43,391 bases of DNA from Flavipsychrobacter stenotrophus (GTDB lineage Bacteria > Bacteroidota > Bacteroidia > Chitinophagales > Chitinophagaceae), in contig CAMDNC010000008.1 of assembly GCA_945902755.1 (NCBI GenBank), forward strand, positions 1 to 43,391, read 5' to 3'. Below the pieces are notes generated by a model. That model was not told the origin of the DNA, did not search any database, and was given only the letters and a program-made list of their open reading frames with translations. A program made the position numbers and the translations under genes. Below, one piece after another: positions 25,623 to 34,688 of this stretch; position 1 is the first letter of the stretch, and the number at the start of each line of letters is the position of its first letter.

Positions 25623-26198
25623 TTACTTGTTGATAGCGGCTATTATTTCAGCATCCATAGGCTTAGTAGTAGGCGAAAAAATAGCTACAAGTTTACCAGT
25701 TTCATCTATTAGGTACTTCTGAAAATTCCATTTAACGGAGTTATCCCTTAGTCCATTGTATTCTTTGTGGGTGAGCCATACATAAATAGGTGCTTTGTCT
25801 CTACCCTTTACTGACACCTTTGATGCCATAGGAAACGTAACATCATACTTTGTGCGGCACATCGTAGCTATCTTCTCGTTAGAACCAGGCTCCTGAAACA
25901 TAAAGCTGTTTGCAGGAAATCCTACTATCACCAATTTATCTTTGTGTGCCCGATACAGTTGTTCTAGTTCGTCAAACTGTGGAGTCAATCCGCACAACGA
26001 TGCCGTATTTACTATCAATATTTTTTTGCCTTTATATTGGGCAAAGTCTATTTCACCACCATCTATTGCCTTTACCTTGTATTCGTATATACTAGCTGGC
26101 ACTTTTTCATCACTACCGAACAATCCTCCCAAAAACGACATCATAGCTATTATTATTAAACCAAAAACCAATATTACTTTCCTAACGCTCTTTTTCAT
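25623..26198 (-). CDS. Glutathione peroxidase family protein (Cys type), membrane-anchored or secreted
   Basis: The 191-residue protein has an N-terminal hydrophobic segment (VILVFGLIIIAMMSFLGG) that could be a signal or anchor. The GPx fold follows: peroxidatic Cys69 in NTASLCGLTPQ, Gln102 in FMFQEPG, and Trp157-Asn158 in VKWNFQKY. Cys114 in TMCRTKYDVTFP sits where 2-Cys, thioredoxin-dependent GPx proteins keep the resolving Cys. The usual FPCNQF motif is FPANSF here, so that Cys is missing. It reduces hydroperoxides, probably with a thioredoxin-like donor and outside the cytoplasm. lpxK ends 21 bp upstream on the same strand, so they may form one transcript. Confidence 0.92.
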   Translation of the reverse strand: MKKSVRKVILVFGLIIIAMMSFLGGLFGSDEKVPASIYEYKVKAIDGGEIDFAQYKGKKILIVNTASLCGLTPQFDELEQLYRAHKDKLVIVGFPANSFMFQEPGSNEKIATMCRTKYDVTFPMASKVSVKGRDKAPIYVWLTHKEYNGLRDNSVKWNFQKYLIDETGKLVAIFSPTTKPMDAEIIAAINK

Positions 26199-26219
26199 CC
26201 CACTTATAGTTTGTGTGGC

Positions 26220-27356
26220 TTACATATTACTTTCCAGGTATTCATACTCCCCACCATTCATAAACTCATTGTTTTCAGCTATTGTTTTGTCTACATATTG
26301 CAGCACTATGTGATGCAATGTTGGTCCCTGACCAAAAAATACTTTTATGGCTACGGGCAGCACAGCTATCGTTATACCCCACTGCACCAACTTATCGTTG
26401 TGTAAGCGCAACCGAGCTGCATCCTTTTCGGTGGTAAGAATTATTTTTTCTGTCACATCCCACTTTTCGAAGGTAGACTTAATTTCCTCCAAGTCTGCCG
26501 AAACAAAATAATGATGATCTTTGTAAGTAAGTGTGTGTACATCGGCTGCATACTGCTTCACAAAGCCCACCAATGGCTCTGGGCGGGCTATGCCGCAAAC
26601 CAGCAATACACTTTTGCCCGAAATATCTACTGGCTCACCTGTTACAAAGTTGAAAGGAACGTCATAATGTAAGCCTGTAAAAAACACATGCTGCCCTTTT
26701 ATGGGTGCCAATGCTACTACCATTTCTTTTGCCTTGGCCTCACTAAGATTGTCAGGGCATTTAGATACGATAATCACATCTGCCCGCTTACTGGCATTTC
26801 TGCTTTCGCGCAGGCTACCAAAGGGGAGGATGTAATCTTTGTAGTAGGGTTTAGAGTAATCAGTGATCAGCACATTTAGCCCAGCCTTCACAGACCGGTG
26901 TTGATACGCATCGTCTAGCAATATCACATCTACATCGGGACGGCGTTGCAGCAGTGCAGGTATCCCCGTTATGCGCTCTTCGGCTACACTCACTACAAGC
27001 TCCGGAAACTTTAAGTAATACTGCATAGGTTCATCGCCTATGCGCAATGCATTTGTTTGCTCGTCTGCCAATATGAATCCCTGGGTGCGCCGTTTGTATC
27101 CTCTACTCATGGTTGCAACCTGATACTGATATTGCAGCAAACGGATAAGGTACTCTACGTGTGGCGTTTTACCTGTACCTCCGGTAGACAAATTACCAAT
27201 GGATATAACAGGCACACTAAACCTGATGGACGAAAAAAAGCCCACATCATACATCCGGTTTCGCCACCACACTAACGCTCCATATATCAGTGCAAAGGGA
27301 TACAGCAATAATCGGACAACTGAAAATACATAATACAGGAAGTTGCCTTGCTCCAT
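26220..27356 (-). CDS. lpxK: Tetraacyldisaccharide 4'-kinase
   Basis: The 378-residue inner-membrane enzyme phosphorylates the 4' position of the lipid A disaccharide precursor, the sixth step of the Raetz pathway. The N-terminal membrane helix (YVFSVVRLLLYPFALIYGALVWW) precedes the P-loop VISIGNLSTGGTGKTP, which is diagnostic for LpxK. LLDDAYQHRSVK carries the conserved D-D-x-x-Q-H catalytic motif. The C-terminal part contains TTEKDAARL, also conserved. Length and order are normal. No other lpx genes lie in the window; the peroxidase gene follows by 21 bp. Confidence 0.96.
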   Translation of the reverse strand: MEQGNFLYYVFSVVRLLLYPFALIYGALVWWRNRMYDVGFFSSIRFSVPVISIGNLSTGGTGKTPHVEYLIRLLQYQYQVATMSRGYKRRTQGFILADEQTNALRIGDEPMQYYLKFPELVVSVAEERITGIPALLQRRPDVDVILLDDAYQHRSVKAGLNVLITDYSKPYYKDYILPFGSLRESRNASKRADVIIVSKCPDNLSEAKAKEMVVALAPIKGQHVFFTGLHYDVPFNFVTGEPVDISGKSVLLVCGIARPEPLVGFVKQYAADVHTLTYKDHHYFVSADLEEIKSTFEKWDVTEKIILTTEKDAARLRLHNDKLVQWGITIAVLPVAIKVFFGQGPTLHHIVLQYVDKTIAENNEFMNGGEYEYLESNM

Positions 27357-27428
27357 AATGGTGCAAATAACGACAAAAATTATGAAGCAGCTGTATAGCT
27401 ACATTTGCAAAAGTGATAAAAACAAGAT

Positions 27429-27830
27429 TTAACCCTTCATTGGCTTACGAGTAGCTACACCTGCTACTATCATTGCCCAACCCAATATAAAGAAAACACC
27501 ACCTATGGGTGTGAGTATACCCACCGGCCCTATAGAACCACCGTTGATACTAAGTAAAGAAATCGCATAAAGCGACCCACTAAACAATAGTATACCGGTA
27601 ATAAAAAAGCTAATCGCCAGATTTAGTTGTTTGTTAGGAAAGCTAGGATAAAGTATGCCAGTAAGCATCAAAGCAAAACTGTGATAAAAATGATACCTCA
27701 CTCCAGTTTCGAAAACTAGTAGTTTATCTGGGGCCATTACTGCTTTGAGTGCATGAGCCCCAAATGCTCCTAATATAACAGCAATAGCAGCAAAAGAAGC
27801 CCCGAAAACTATACCTTGCTTATTCATCAT
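27429..27830 (-). CDS. DUF423 family small membrane protein
   Basis: This 133-residue protein has four predicted helices and the DUF423 hallmarks: GAFGAHALKA after the first helix, YHFYHSFALMLTGIL, and a C-terminal GILTPIGGVFFILGWAMIV. The function of the family is unknown. Its start overlaps the end of aroK by 11 bases (ATGATGAATAA), so translation is probably coupled. The track's start (MM) offers two adjacent ATG codons; either may be used. Confidence 0.9.
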   Translation of the reverse strand: MMNKQGIVFGASFAAIAVILGAFGAHALKAVMAPDKLLVFETGVRYHFYHSFALMLTGILYPSFPNKQLNLAISFFITGILLFSGSLYAISLLSINGGSIGPVGILTPIGGVFFILGWAMIVAGVATRKPMKG

Positions 27831-28353
27831 TTAAAATTTTGTCAAAGGTAGCAAGTGAAATGTCTTTGGCGGGTAAAATATGATGTGCTTGCTTGTAAAA
27901 CGACTCTCTGGTATTGAGCAAATCTCCCAATTGTTGTTGCAGTGTATTGTCTTTGTACAGTAACGGACGGTAGTCAGCACTACGCTCTAGGTTTCGACTC
28001 AAGTACTGCGCATCGGCTGCCATGTAGATTACCACCCCTGCTGCTTTCATTATCTGCATATTGTCAAAGAAACATGGAGTACCACCCCCACACGATATTA
28101 TACCACCATCTGGCAACGATTCTATTGTAAGCAGTAGTGTTGCTTGTTCTATTTTCCTAAATCCCTCCTCCCCTTCTTCTTTAAATATCTCCCTTATCGT
28201 TTTGCGCTGTTCTGTTTTTATTACTGCATCTAGGTCAGCAAAAGGCACTTTGATGTGATGTGCCAAATTGCCACCCCAATAACTTTTGCCCACTCCGGGC
28301 ATTCCTATCAGAAATATAAGTTTGTTGCTTTTATTAAAAACTATCTGTTTCAT
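27820..28353 (-). CDS. aroK: Shikimate kinase
   Basis: The 177-residue enzyme phosphorylates shikimate at the 3-hydroxyl in the chorismate pathway. The P-loop is GMPGVGKS (residues 17-24). ADLDAVIKTEQRKTIREIF carries the shikimate-binding Asp and the DxD-like Mg2+ region. EEGFRKIEQATL holds the conserved Arg, IISCGGGTPCF is the G-G-G substrate loop, and RSADYRPLL is the lid with its Arg. The size fits. It overlaps DUF423 downstream. Upstream is a 600-bp gap. Confidence 0.95.
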   Translation of the reverse strand: MKQIVFNKSNKLIFLIGMPGVGKSYWGGNLAHHIKVPFADLDAVIKTEQRKTIREIFKEEGEEGFRKIEQATLLLTIESLPDGGIISCGGGTPCFFDNMQIMKAAGVVIYMAADAQYLSRNLERSADYRPLLYKDNTLQQQLGDLLNTRESFYKQAHHILPAKDISLATFDKILNDE

Positions 28354-28375
28354 GAATTATAATATCACTTAGTTG

Positions 28376-28630
28376 CTAAAGTGCGTAGCTGCTAAACGGT
28401 GAGCAAGAACATACTCGCACAAGGTAATGCCCATATACCATACACCCAAAAAACGGACCGGTATATAACAATAGATAAAACACGAAAAAATAAAAATCAA
28501 TATAAGCAGAAAATAAACCAACACCTACCAAAAGCAAGATGATACCTTCATACCACCCTCTGCCACTTATGCGGTATTTATTGCCATACTTTCGCCTATG
28601 AGTAATTGTACTAAAAATCTGAATAACACC
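28376..28630 (-). pseudogene. Startless 84-codon membrane-protein frame (possible small gene or remnant)
   Basis: Between an in-frame TGA at 28631-28633 and the TAG at 28376-28378 the minus strand is open for 84 codons and reads like a membrane protein. A basic stretch (HRRKYGNKYRISGRGWYEG) is followed by two hydrophobic segments (IILLLVGVGLFSAY and FYFFVFYLLYTGPFFG). There is no ATG, GTG or TTG ahead of the basic stretch. An ATG at 28585-28587 is in another frame and stops after six codons. An exact TACTTTTG box lies just upstream. It could be a remnant with a lost start, a gene using a rare start, or chance. I know no matching family. Confidence 0.3.
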
Positions 28631-28634
28631 TCAA

Positions 28635-28642
28635 CAAAAGTA
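28635..28642 (-). promoter_or_regulatory. Possible -7 element (TACTTTTG) reading toward aroK
   Basis: CAAAAGTA on the plus strand is TACTTTTG on the minus strand, an exact match. It would start a transcript through the startless frame and on into aroK-DUF423 with a leader of about 275 nt. Confidence 0.3.
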
Positions 28643-28931
28643 AATAATCATTACATAACGAATCGCTAGAGCATTAGCTGTTTATCTGTGTATGAGCATA
28701 TAACACAACGGTAGAACTAATGCTGCATTTTGTACAGAAATATCTATCAATTTAAACCTGTTGAATGACAAAATTGCCGACGATTTTTCTACTTTGAATA
28801 ATGAAATAGCAAATCCAAAAACAGTTTAAATATAAATAACATACGTAATAATAAGAAAAACAACTAGTTATCAGTCAATCTAAACAGCTAGAGCTATAAT
28901 GTTAAGTAATCATTAAGTATCTCAGGTCGAT

Positions 28932-28962
28932 TTTTAATGTCGCTATTTAGCAGATAGCTTTG
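28932..28962 (+). promoter_or_regulatory. Putative promoter of the DUF47-PiT operon
   Basis: TAGCTTTG (28955-28962) matches the -7 consensus exactly. A TTTT (28932-28935) lies 19 bp before it, the expected -33 spacing. The predicted leader is about 20 nt, which supports the ATG at 28987 over the TTG at 28960 that overlaps the box. Confidence 0.6.
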
Positions 28963-28986
28963 CAATTATTAAATAAAACGCTTTTC

Positions 28987-29634
28987 ATGTCATTCGATTC
29001 TATTTTAAAGTTTTTCTTGCCTAAAGATCGAGTTTTTTATACATTGTTTGAAGAGGTTGCAACTACCCTTGTACAAATGGGGGAAATCTTCAAAAATGCA
29101 ATGAATGAAGAAGACTTAAATAAAAGAGATGAGATGCTCAGGAAGCTCGAAGAAATGGAGCACAAAAATGACGAAACCACTCATCAAATCTTTATTGAGT
29201 TGGGTAGCAACTTCATTACTCCACTCGATCGTGAGGACATTCATTATTTAGCTACTTCACTTGATGATATCGCTGATTATATTTGGGGTGCTGCAAAACG
29301 AATAGTTAATTATCAAATAGACGACAAAAACAACACTATTCAAGCATTTGCTGAGATTATATGCAAGTCTATTAAGGCCATAAATACAAGTATTTACGGG
29401 CTCAGAGGAATGAAAAATCTTCGCGACATAACTTCATCTTGCGTTATTGTTAATAGTTTGGAGAATGATGCTGATAACTTACTTGATAGTGCAATGTTGT
29501 ACTTATTTTCTTCAAACATAAGCGCAGTAGAACTGATTAAGCAGAAAGATATATTTCAGATGCTGGAAGTAGTAACTGATAAGTGCGAGGATGCAGCAAA
29601 TGTTGTTGAGTCTATCATCATTAAGTACGCTTAA
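28987..29634 (+). CDS. DUF47 (PhoU-like) phosphate transport regulator
   Basis: The ATG at 28987 (MSFDSILKFFLPKDRVFYTL) gives 215 residues; the track's TTG start lies inside the promoter box. The protein is wholly helical, with the DUF47/PhoU_div features: FLPKDRVFYTLFEEVA, EEMEHKNDETTHQIFIEL, FITPLDREDIHYLATSLDDIADYI and a late DKCEDAANVVESIII. In many bacteria a DUF47 protein is encoded just before a PiT permease and is thought to control it. PiT starts 13 bp after this stop. The function in detail is not known. Confidence 0.93.
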   Translation: MSFDSILKFFLPKDRVFYTLFEEVATTLVQMGEIFKNAMNEEDLNKRDEMLRKLEEMEHKNDETTHQIFIELGSNFITPLDREDIHYLATSLDDIADYIWGAAKRIVNYQIDDKNNTIQAFAEIICKSIKAINTSIYGLRGMKNLRDITSSCVIVNSLENDADNLLDSAMLYLFSSNISAVELIKQKDIFQMLEVVTDKCEDAANVVESIIIKYA

Positions 29635-29647
29635 CCAATTGCCTTTT

Positions 29648-30841
29648 ATGTCTTTAATGCTAATAGTAGTTTTATTTCTTGCTTTACTTTTCGACTATAT
29701 CAATGGTTTTCATGATGCAGCGAATTCTATAGCTACTGTAGTCTCTACAAAAGTACTTAGTCCTTTTCAAGCAGTTGTTTGGGCTGCCTTTTTCAATTTT
29801 GTTGCATTCTTTATTTTTAAGGATCATGGTGTTGCCGATACAGTAGCCAAAACTGTACACACGGATTCAGTTACTTTGGTGGTCATTTTATCTGGTCTCA
29901 TAGCTGCTATAGCTTGGAATTTACTCACTTGGTGGCTAGGTATTCCTTCTAGCTCATCACACACTCTTATTGGCGGATTTGCTGGAGCAGCAATTGCTCA
30001 TAATGGTTTCGGTGCCATCAATTCTGAACCTATCATTAAAACTGTTAGCTTTATAGTTCTCGCCCCGCTTATAGGGATGATAATGGCATTTATTATCTCC
30101 TTGTGGTTTATTTATTCTTTCCGAAAAGGATGGCTACCCAAGTTAGTTTCACTATCTGTAATGCTGGTTGTTGGTTTTTTTCTGCTACAGTATATCGAAC
30201 TTGATCCAACTAAACTAAAAAACTATCACGAGTCCTATTTAGCCAATGTATTATTAGAAAGCAAAAACCTAAAATGGTTACTCATGGGTGTAATTCTTCT
30301 AGCCATGAGCACATTCACAATGATACTTGGATCGCTTAACACCGCTCGTGCCACACTATACCTCAAAAGATTTCAATTAGTTTCTTCTGCCATCTTTAGT
30401 ATCGGCCATGGCGGAAATGATGCTCAAAAAGTAATGGGTATTATTATGGCAGCTCTAATTTGTGATCACAGAATTACTGCCGGCGACCCAATGCCTTATT
30501 GGGTTCCTTTAGCATGCTATACTGCTATTTCTATGGGAACCATGAGTGGTGGATGGAAAATCATAAAAACGATGGGCACACGTATCACCAAAGTTACACC
30601 CTTCGAAGGCGTTGCTGCCGAAACTGCAGGTGCTGTGACCTTATTCCTTACAGAAAACCTGAAAATACCAGTTAGTACCACACACACCATTACAGGCTCC
30701 ATAATAGGTGTTGGTGCAACAAAACGTCTTTCTGCTGTACGATGGGGAGTTACAATCAATCTTCTGTGGGCATGGATACTTACCATTCCGGTAAGTGGCG
30801 CGCTGGCAGCTTTGTGCTACTGGATAGTTAACTTGTTTTAG
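29648..30841 (+). CDS. PiT family inorganic phosphate transporter
   Basis: The ATG at 29648 (MSLMLIVVLFLALLFDYINGF) gives 397 residues and avoids the overlap in the track's start. Both PiT signature repeats are present: DYINGFHDAANSIATVVST near the N-terminus and FSIGHGGNDAQKVMGII in the second half. The protein has about ten membrane helices, with WWLGIPSSSSHTLIGGF and LKIPVSTTHTITGSIIG as the paired S/T-rich re-entrant motifs. It imports phosphate (often as a metal-phosphate complex) with H+ or Na+. It is co-transcribed with the DUF47 gene and converges on the response regulator across 26 bp. Confidence 0.95.
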   Translation: MSLMLIVVLFLALLFDYINGFHDAANSIATVVSTKVLSPFQAVVWAAFFNFVAFFIFKDHGVADTVAKTVHTDSVTLVVILSGLIAAIAWNLLTWWLGIPSSSSHTLIGGFAGAAIAHNGFGAINSEPIIKTVSFIVLAPLIGMIMAFIISLWFIYSFRKGWLPKLVSLSVMLVVGFFLLQYIELDPTKLKNYHESYLANVLLESKNLKWLLMGVILLAMSTFTMILGSLNTARATLYLKRFQLVSSAIFSIGHGGNDAQKVMGIIMAALICDHRITAGDPMPYWVPLACYTAISMGTMSGGWKIIKTMGTRITKVTPFEGVAAETAGAVTLFLTENLKIPVSTTHTITGSIIGVGATKRLSAVRWGVTINLLWAWILTIPVSGALAALCYWIVNLF

Positions 30842-30867
30842 ATAACTTATTTTTCACATTCCCGTCC

Positions 30868-31509
30868 TCACTTTGTTGGGTACACTTTATTTATCGCGTC
30901 CGTCCTTGAACTTACCTGTAACTTCTCGTATATATTATGAATGTGCTTACGTACAGTTTCTATACTAACAAATAAATTGGCTGCAATCTCTTTATACCTA
31001 TACCCTTTTGATAATAATTGTAAAATTTCCTGTTCCCTGACCGACAGTTTGTTAAGTTCCTTGTTTTCAGGCACCTGTTGCAAAACAAAAAAATAATTTA
31101 TAACCTTCCGAGCTATTTGGCTATTCATCGGTGCACCACCATTCTTTGCATCAGCTATAGCTTCTAGTATTTTGTCTGGAGGAGTAGATTTAGTAATATA
31201 CCCTACCGCACCTGCTTGCAATGCGTTAAAGATATTGTCTGCATCCTCAAGCGACGTACACATTACAAATGGCAAATTTGGACATATTTTCTTTAAGACC
31301 TTTACACATTCTATGCCACTCTGCTCGCCGGGCATATGTATGTCCATCAGCACTACATCTACATCCAACGTCGGTATTTGCCGAATGGCTTCATTACTAT
31401 GCCCGTAAGCAGCCACGCACTCAAAGTACGAGCTACCACCAATAAGTGACGCCAACATGGTACGAGTCTGCAATTGATCTTCCACAATTGCTACCCTTGT
31501 TATACTCAT
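30868..31509 (-). CDS. NarL/FixJ-type response regulator
   Basis: The 213-residue protein has an N-terminal receiver domain (phospho-acceptor Asp56 in VVLMDIHMPG, acidic pocket around Asp11 in IVEDQ, Lys107 in GYITKS). Its C-terminal LuxR-type HTH contains LSVREQEILQLLSKGYRYKEI and VSIETVRKHIHNIYEKL. It should be phosphorylated by the sensor kinase encoded 89 bp upstream on the same strand, and then bind target promoters. The targets are not evident, although the phosphate-uptake operon is its convergent neighbour. Confidence 0.95.
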   Translation of the reverse strand: MSITRVAIVEDQLQTRTMLASLIGGSSYFECVAAYGHSNEAIRQIPTLDVDVVLMDIHMPGEQSGIECVKVLKKICPNLPFVMCTSLEDADNIFNALQAGAVGYITKSTPPDKILEAIADAKNGGAPMNSQIARKVINYFFVLQQVPENKELNKLSVREQEILQLLSKGYRYKEIAANLFVSIETVRKHIHNIYEKLQVSSRTDAINKVYPTK

Positions 31510-31598
31510 TTTATATGCTAATTTATAGTAAATTTACTAATGCATATCGGCCTGTGCAATTACACTTAAGTAGTATTTAATCAAAATGTAAAAAAGCG

Positions 31599-34500
31599 TT
31601 ATCCACAGTTCGATGCAATCGAATCACTAGGTATATTTTCAATATTCTCTGAACTTAAATGAATAAATGGAATCGTAAAACATATTGTAGTACCTGAATT
31701 TAATGACGAATTTATTTGAAATTTTCCGTGAATTTGTTCTATTCTATTTTTCATGTTGCTTAGACCATTACCATTACTTTCACTCCCAGCAAACCCTATT
31801 CCATTATCTGATATACAGATATCCAGTGTATCATCACGTAAACTAAGTGACACCTCAATGTGTGTAGCCTTAGAATGCTTCATACAGTTATTTAGTGCTT
31901 CTTTGATTGTGGAAAAAATATTTCTTTGCACCTCTCCATGAATCGACACAGACGGTACAATATCAGGAAAACTCAGCCTAGATGTTACATCAGACACATC
32001 CAGATAGTCAGCACTGTATTCTCTGATTCTCGACACCAAATTATCTAACTTGGTATTTTCAGGATTAAGCACCCAAACTAAATCATGCATATTATCTACC
32101 AATTGTTTTGATATGGTAGTAATATTATCAATATCTTTTGACGGTTGCTCATTTTCTTTTAGTTTCCTCTTAGCCAATACTGACAACAAAGCTATTTTTG
32201 ACAACCCAGAGCCAATATCATCATGTACATCTTTCGATATCCGCATACGCTCACTATTCAGCGCATGTTGTCGCTCTAGTTCTAGTGTTTTAGCCCTTAC
32301 TTTTTGGTAAGTATAGTAGCGCACTACTATTAATACCATGGTTACTATTATAGACAAAAGTGCAAATCTAAACCACCATGTACGCCAAAAGGGTGGTTCA
32401 ATTTCTATAACTATTTGCAAAGGCTCATTATTCCACAACCCTTCATTGTTACTCACTTTTAGCAAAAATATGTACGTACCAGGTTCCAGGTTCGAATAGC
32501 GCACCTTATCATTGGTAGTGTATACCCAATCTTTGTCCAAACCTTGTAATTTGAAAGCAAATTGATTTTTAAGCGATGTAGTATACTCTAAAGCCCTTAA
32601 AGTAAACCCCAAAGTATTTCGATCATATGGCAACACTAGCTTATCAACATACATGGCTGAGTCGCATGTCATTAAGGTATCGTTGATGTAAATACCAGTT
32701 ATCGACGGTATTGCTTTGTAAGGATTCCTAGTTATTTCAGCTGGTCTGAACCAGTTTATACCTGAAATACCTCCAAAAATCATGGTACCATCTTGATGTT
32801 GATAGTACGCTCCTGTGTTAAATTCGTTGGATTGTAACCCATCCTCCGATGTATAATTAGTAAATTTTATTGTTACACTTTCTAAAGTTTCGTAACTAAT
32901 AGCCGCTTTGACAATACCTTTATTCGTACTCAACCAAAGTAAACTATCATTTTGTGGCAGTATAGCGTAAATAAAACTGTTGGAAATACCAGACGCTTCA
33001 TCAAATACTTTGTATTTGCTAGTGCGCTCATCATATGCCACCAATCCTTGCTCGGTGGCCACCCATAGTATACTAGACTGGCTACTTTTATAAAAATGTC
33101 GTACCGGTAAATCACTCAACCCATGCGTTATAACCTGATGGCTAGTGTCATTCCCAAAACTTATTTTAGCAAATCCGTTGCGTTTACCTACATATATACT
33201 ACCATCAGCTATTTTATAAAAATTGTAAATCCAACCATTTACCATACTATCATTAAACAATGGCTTCTGAACATAATATTTTGGGGTTTTTGTTCGTCTG
33301 TCAACGTGGTATATACCCATGTTAGTACCCAGCAAAAACTGATTTTTTCTCCACTCAATCACAACATTTATTGTTGGATTCTTATCAGTAGAATATTGAT
33401 AAGAACTTGCATTTAATGATGAAATTACTTTCTTAGATCGATAGTCAATCCAGTAAAGCTGATTGTTAGCACCAATCACCATATTGCCAGAAGAGTCTTT
33501 AAATATATTAGAAAACTGAATGCCATCATTTTTAATAGGTAGTCTTACGGCTGTTGTCTGTTGCAACTTCGGGTTATATCTCATCAAACCCTTGTCAAAA
33601 ACACCCATCCAGATATCTCCAATACTATCCAGATAAACAGATTTAACCATAAATCCAGCTCTTTTTTCAGTACTAGGTGTATAACTATAAAACTTAGAAA
33701 CTTTCAAATCTAACTTGAACGCGCCAGCACCTTCCGTTCCAATCCATAAATTCCTAGACCTGTCTATATACAAACTGTTAATTGTATTGTCCTGAAAAAA
33801 TAAACATTCATATTCCATAGTTTTATTGTTCATCTTCAAAATTCTACCGCCATTTCTTTCAGAACAATATATATATCCTCCTAAGGTATCCTCTACAATT
33901 GAATTCCAAATGACGCCACTTTTGTCGTCTACTTGTATCGGAAAAAAACGAGTTTGAAAAGTTATGGGATCATATAACATCATTGAATCGGTTAGTGAAA
34001 GCAACAATTGACCACTACTCAAGATTTTTACCATATTAATGCCAGACCGCTTCACAATCATCGTTTCGCTGAATGTCCTACTATTAAAAAAAAGTATACC
34101 CTCTGTTGTAACAAACCATATTCCTCCATTACCAAATACTGCGTTTTTTATAATTGCTACATCAACTCCTTTTGCGCAATGCTCCTTTTTAAACGGATAC
34201 AGTTTTCTACTTGCATCTTTTATACTTATTCCGTGCACGCCACTTCCATGCACCAAAACCCACATGTTTTCATTATCAGAACCAGCTATAATCGAAGCAT
34301 ATCTAGCATCATATTTGTTCAATCTAAGTGTAAAGTTTCTTGTCTTCCGGTTCATACAATACACTCCTTGATCTGAAGAAAACCATAAGTTGTTATAGCG
34401 ATCTTCAAATATCAGAGAGTTGATATTCCTATCTTTCAAACTTCCCCTTTGGGCGGTACTTAATGAACTTTTGTATACTATAAATTCTCTTCCGTCATAT

Positions 34501-34688
34501 CTGTTTAGCCCATCACCAGTGGCCATCCATACAAAGCCATAACTATCTTGAAAAACACTATAAACCGAACTTTGCGACAAACCGTCATTTACATTCAAAT
34601 GCTGAATACGTAGCATACTTTGCGAAAAACTCATTTTCGCAAAAAATATAATGGAAAACAATAGAAACAGCCACAACCTATTCATCAT
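31599..34688 (-). CDS. Propeller-domain sensor histidine kinase (HisKA_3 type)
   Basis: The 1029-residue protein has a signal peptide (LFLLFSIIFFAKMSFSQS). Two-component propeller (Reg_prop) repeats such as LSQSSVYSVFQDSYGFVWMA and NLWIGTEGAGAFKL run to about residue 660. A Y_Y_Y domain (FAFKLQGLDKDWVY, SNLEPGTYIFLLKVSN) and one membrane helix (FALLSIIVTMVLIVVRYY) follow. The dimerisation/phosphoacceptor region is RISKDVHDDIGSGLSKIALL, with His822. The HATPase_c domain contains ALNNCMKHSKATHIEV, CISDNGIGF and GNGLSNMKNRI. There is no fused receiver or HTH, so it is a classic kinase and not a hybrid HTCS. Propeller ligands are often glycans in this phylum, but no sugar locus adjoins it. Confidence 0.95.
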   Translation of the reverse strand: MMNRLWLFLLFSIIFFAKMSFSQSMLRIQHLNVNDGLSQSSVYSVFQDSYGFVWMATGDGLNRYDGREFIVYKSSLSTAQRGSLKDRNINSLIFEDRYNNLWFSSDQGVYCMNRKTRNFTLRLNKYDARYASIIAGSDNENMWVLVHGSGVHGISIKDASRKLYPFKKEHCAKGVDVAIIKNAVFGNGGIWFVTTEGILFFNSRTFSETMIVKRSGINMVKILSSGQLLLSLTDSMMLYDPITFQTRFFPIQVDDKSGVIWNSIVEDTLGGYIYCSERNGGRILKMNNKTMEYECLFFQDNTINSLYIDRSRNLWIGTEGAGAFKLDLKVSKFYSYTPSTEKRAGFMVKSVYLDSIGDIWMGVFDKGLMRYNPKLQQTTAVRLPIKNDGIQFSNIFKDSSGNMVIGANNQLYWIDYRSKKVISSLNASSYQYSTDKNPTINVVIEWRKNQFLLGTNMGIYHVDRRTKTPKYYVQKPLFNDSMVNGWIYNFYKIADGSIYVGKRNGFAKISFGNDTSHQVITHGLSDLPVRHFYKSSQSSILWVATEQGLVAYDERTSKYKVFDEASGISNSFIYAILPQNDSLLWLSTNKGIVKAAISYETLESVTIKFTNYTSEDGLQSNEFNTGAYYQHQDGTMIFGGISGINWFRPAEITRNPYKAIPSITGIYINDTLMTCDSAMYVDKLVLPYDRNTLGFTLRALEYTTSLKNQFAFKLQGLDKDWVYTTNDKVRYSNLEPGTYIFLLKVSNNEGLWNNEPLQIVIEIEPPFWRTWWFRFALLSIIVTMVLIVVRYYTYQKVRAKTLELERQHALNSERMRISKDVHDDIGSGLSKIALLSVLAKRKLKENEQPSKDIDNITTISKQLVDNMHDLVWVLNPENTKLDNLVSRIREYSADYLDVSDVTSRLSFPDIVPSVSIHGEVQRNIFSTIKEALNNCMKHSKATHIEVSLSLRDDTLDICISDNGIGFAGSESNGNGLSNMKNRIEQIHGKFQINSSLNSGTTICFTIPFIHLSSENIENIPSDSIASNCG

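Larger units (their letters stand above)
28354..28959. other. Long intergenic region between aroK and the phosphate-uptake genes
   Basis: This stretch of about 600 bp is AT-rich and holds no ORF-track entry. I see three things in it: a startless 84-codon frame on the minus strand (28376-28630), a minus-strand TACTTTTG box at 28635-28642, and the plus-strand promoter of the DUF47-PiT pair at its right end. The part between about 28650 and 28930 shows nothing I can name. Confidence 0.6.
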
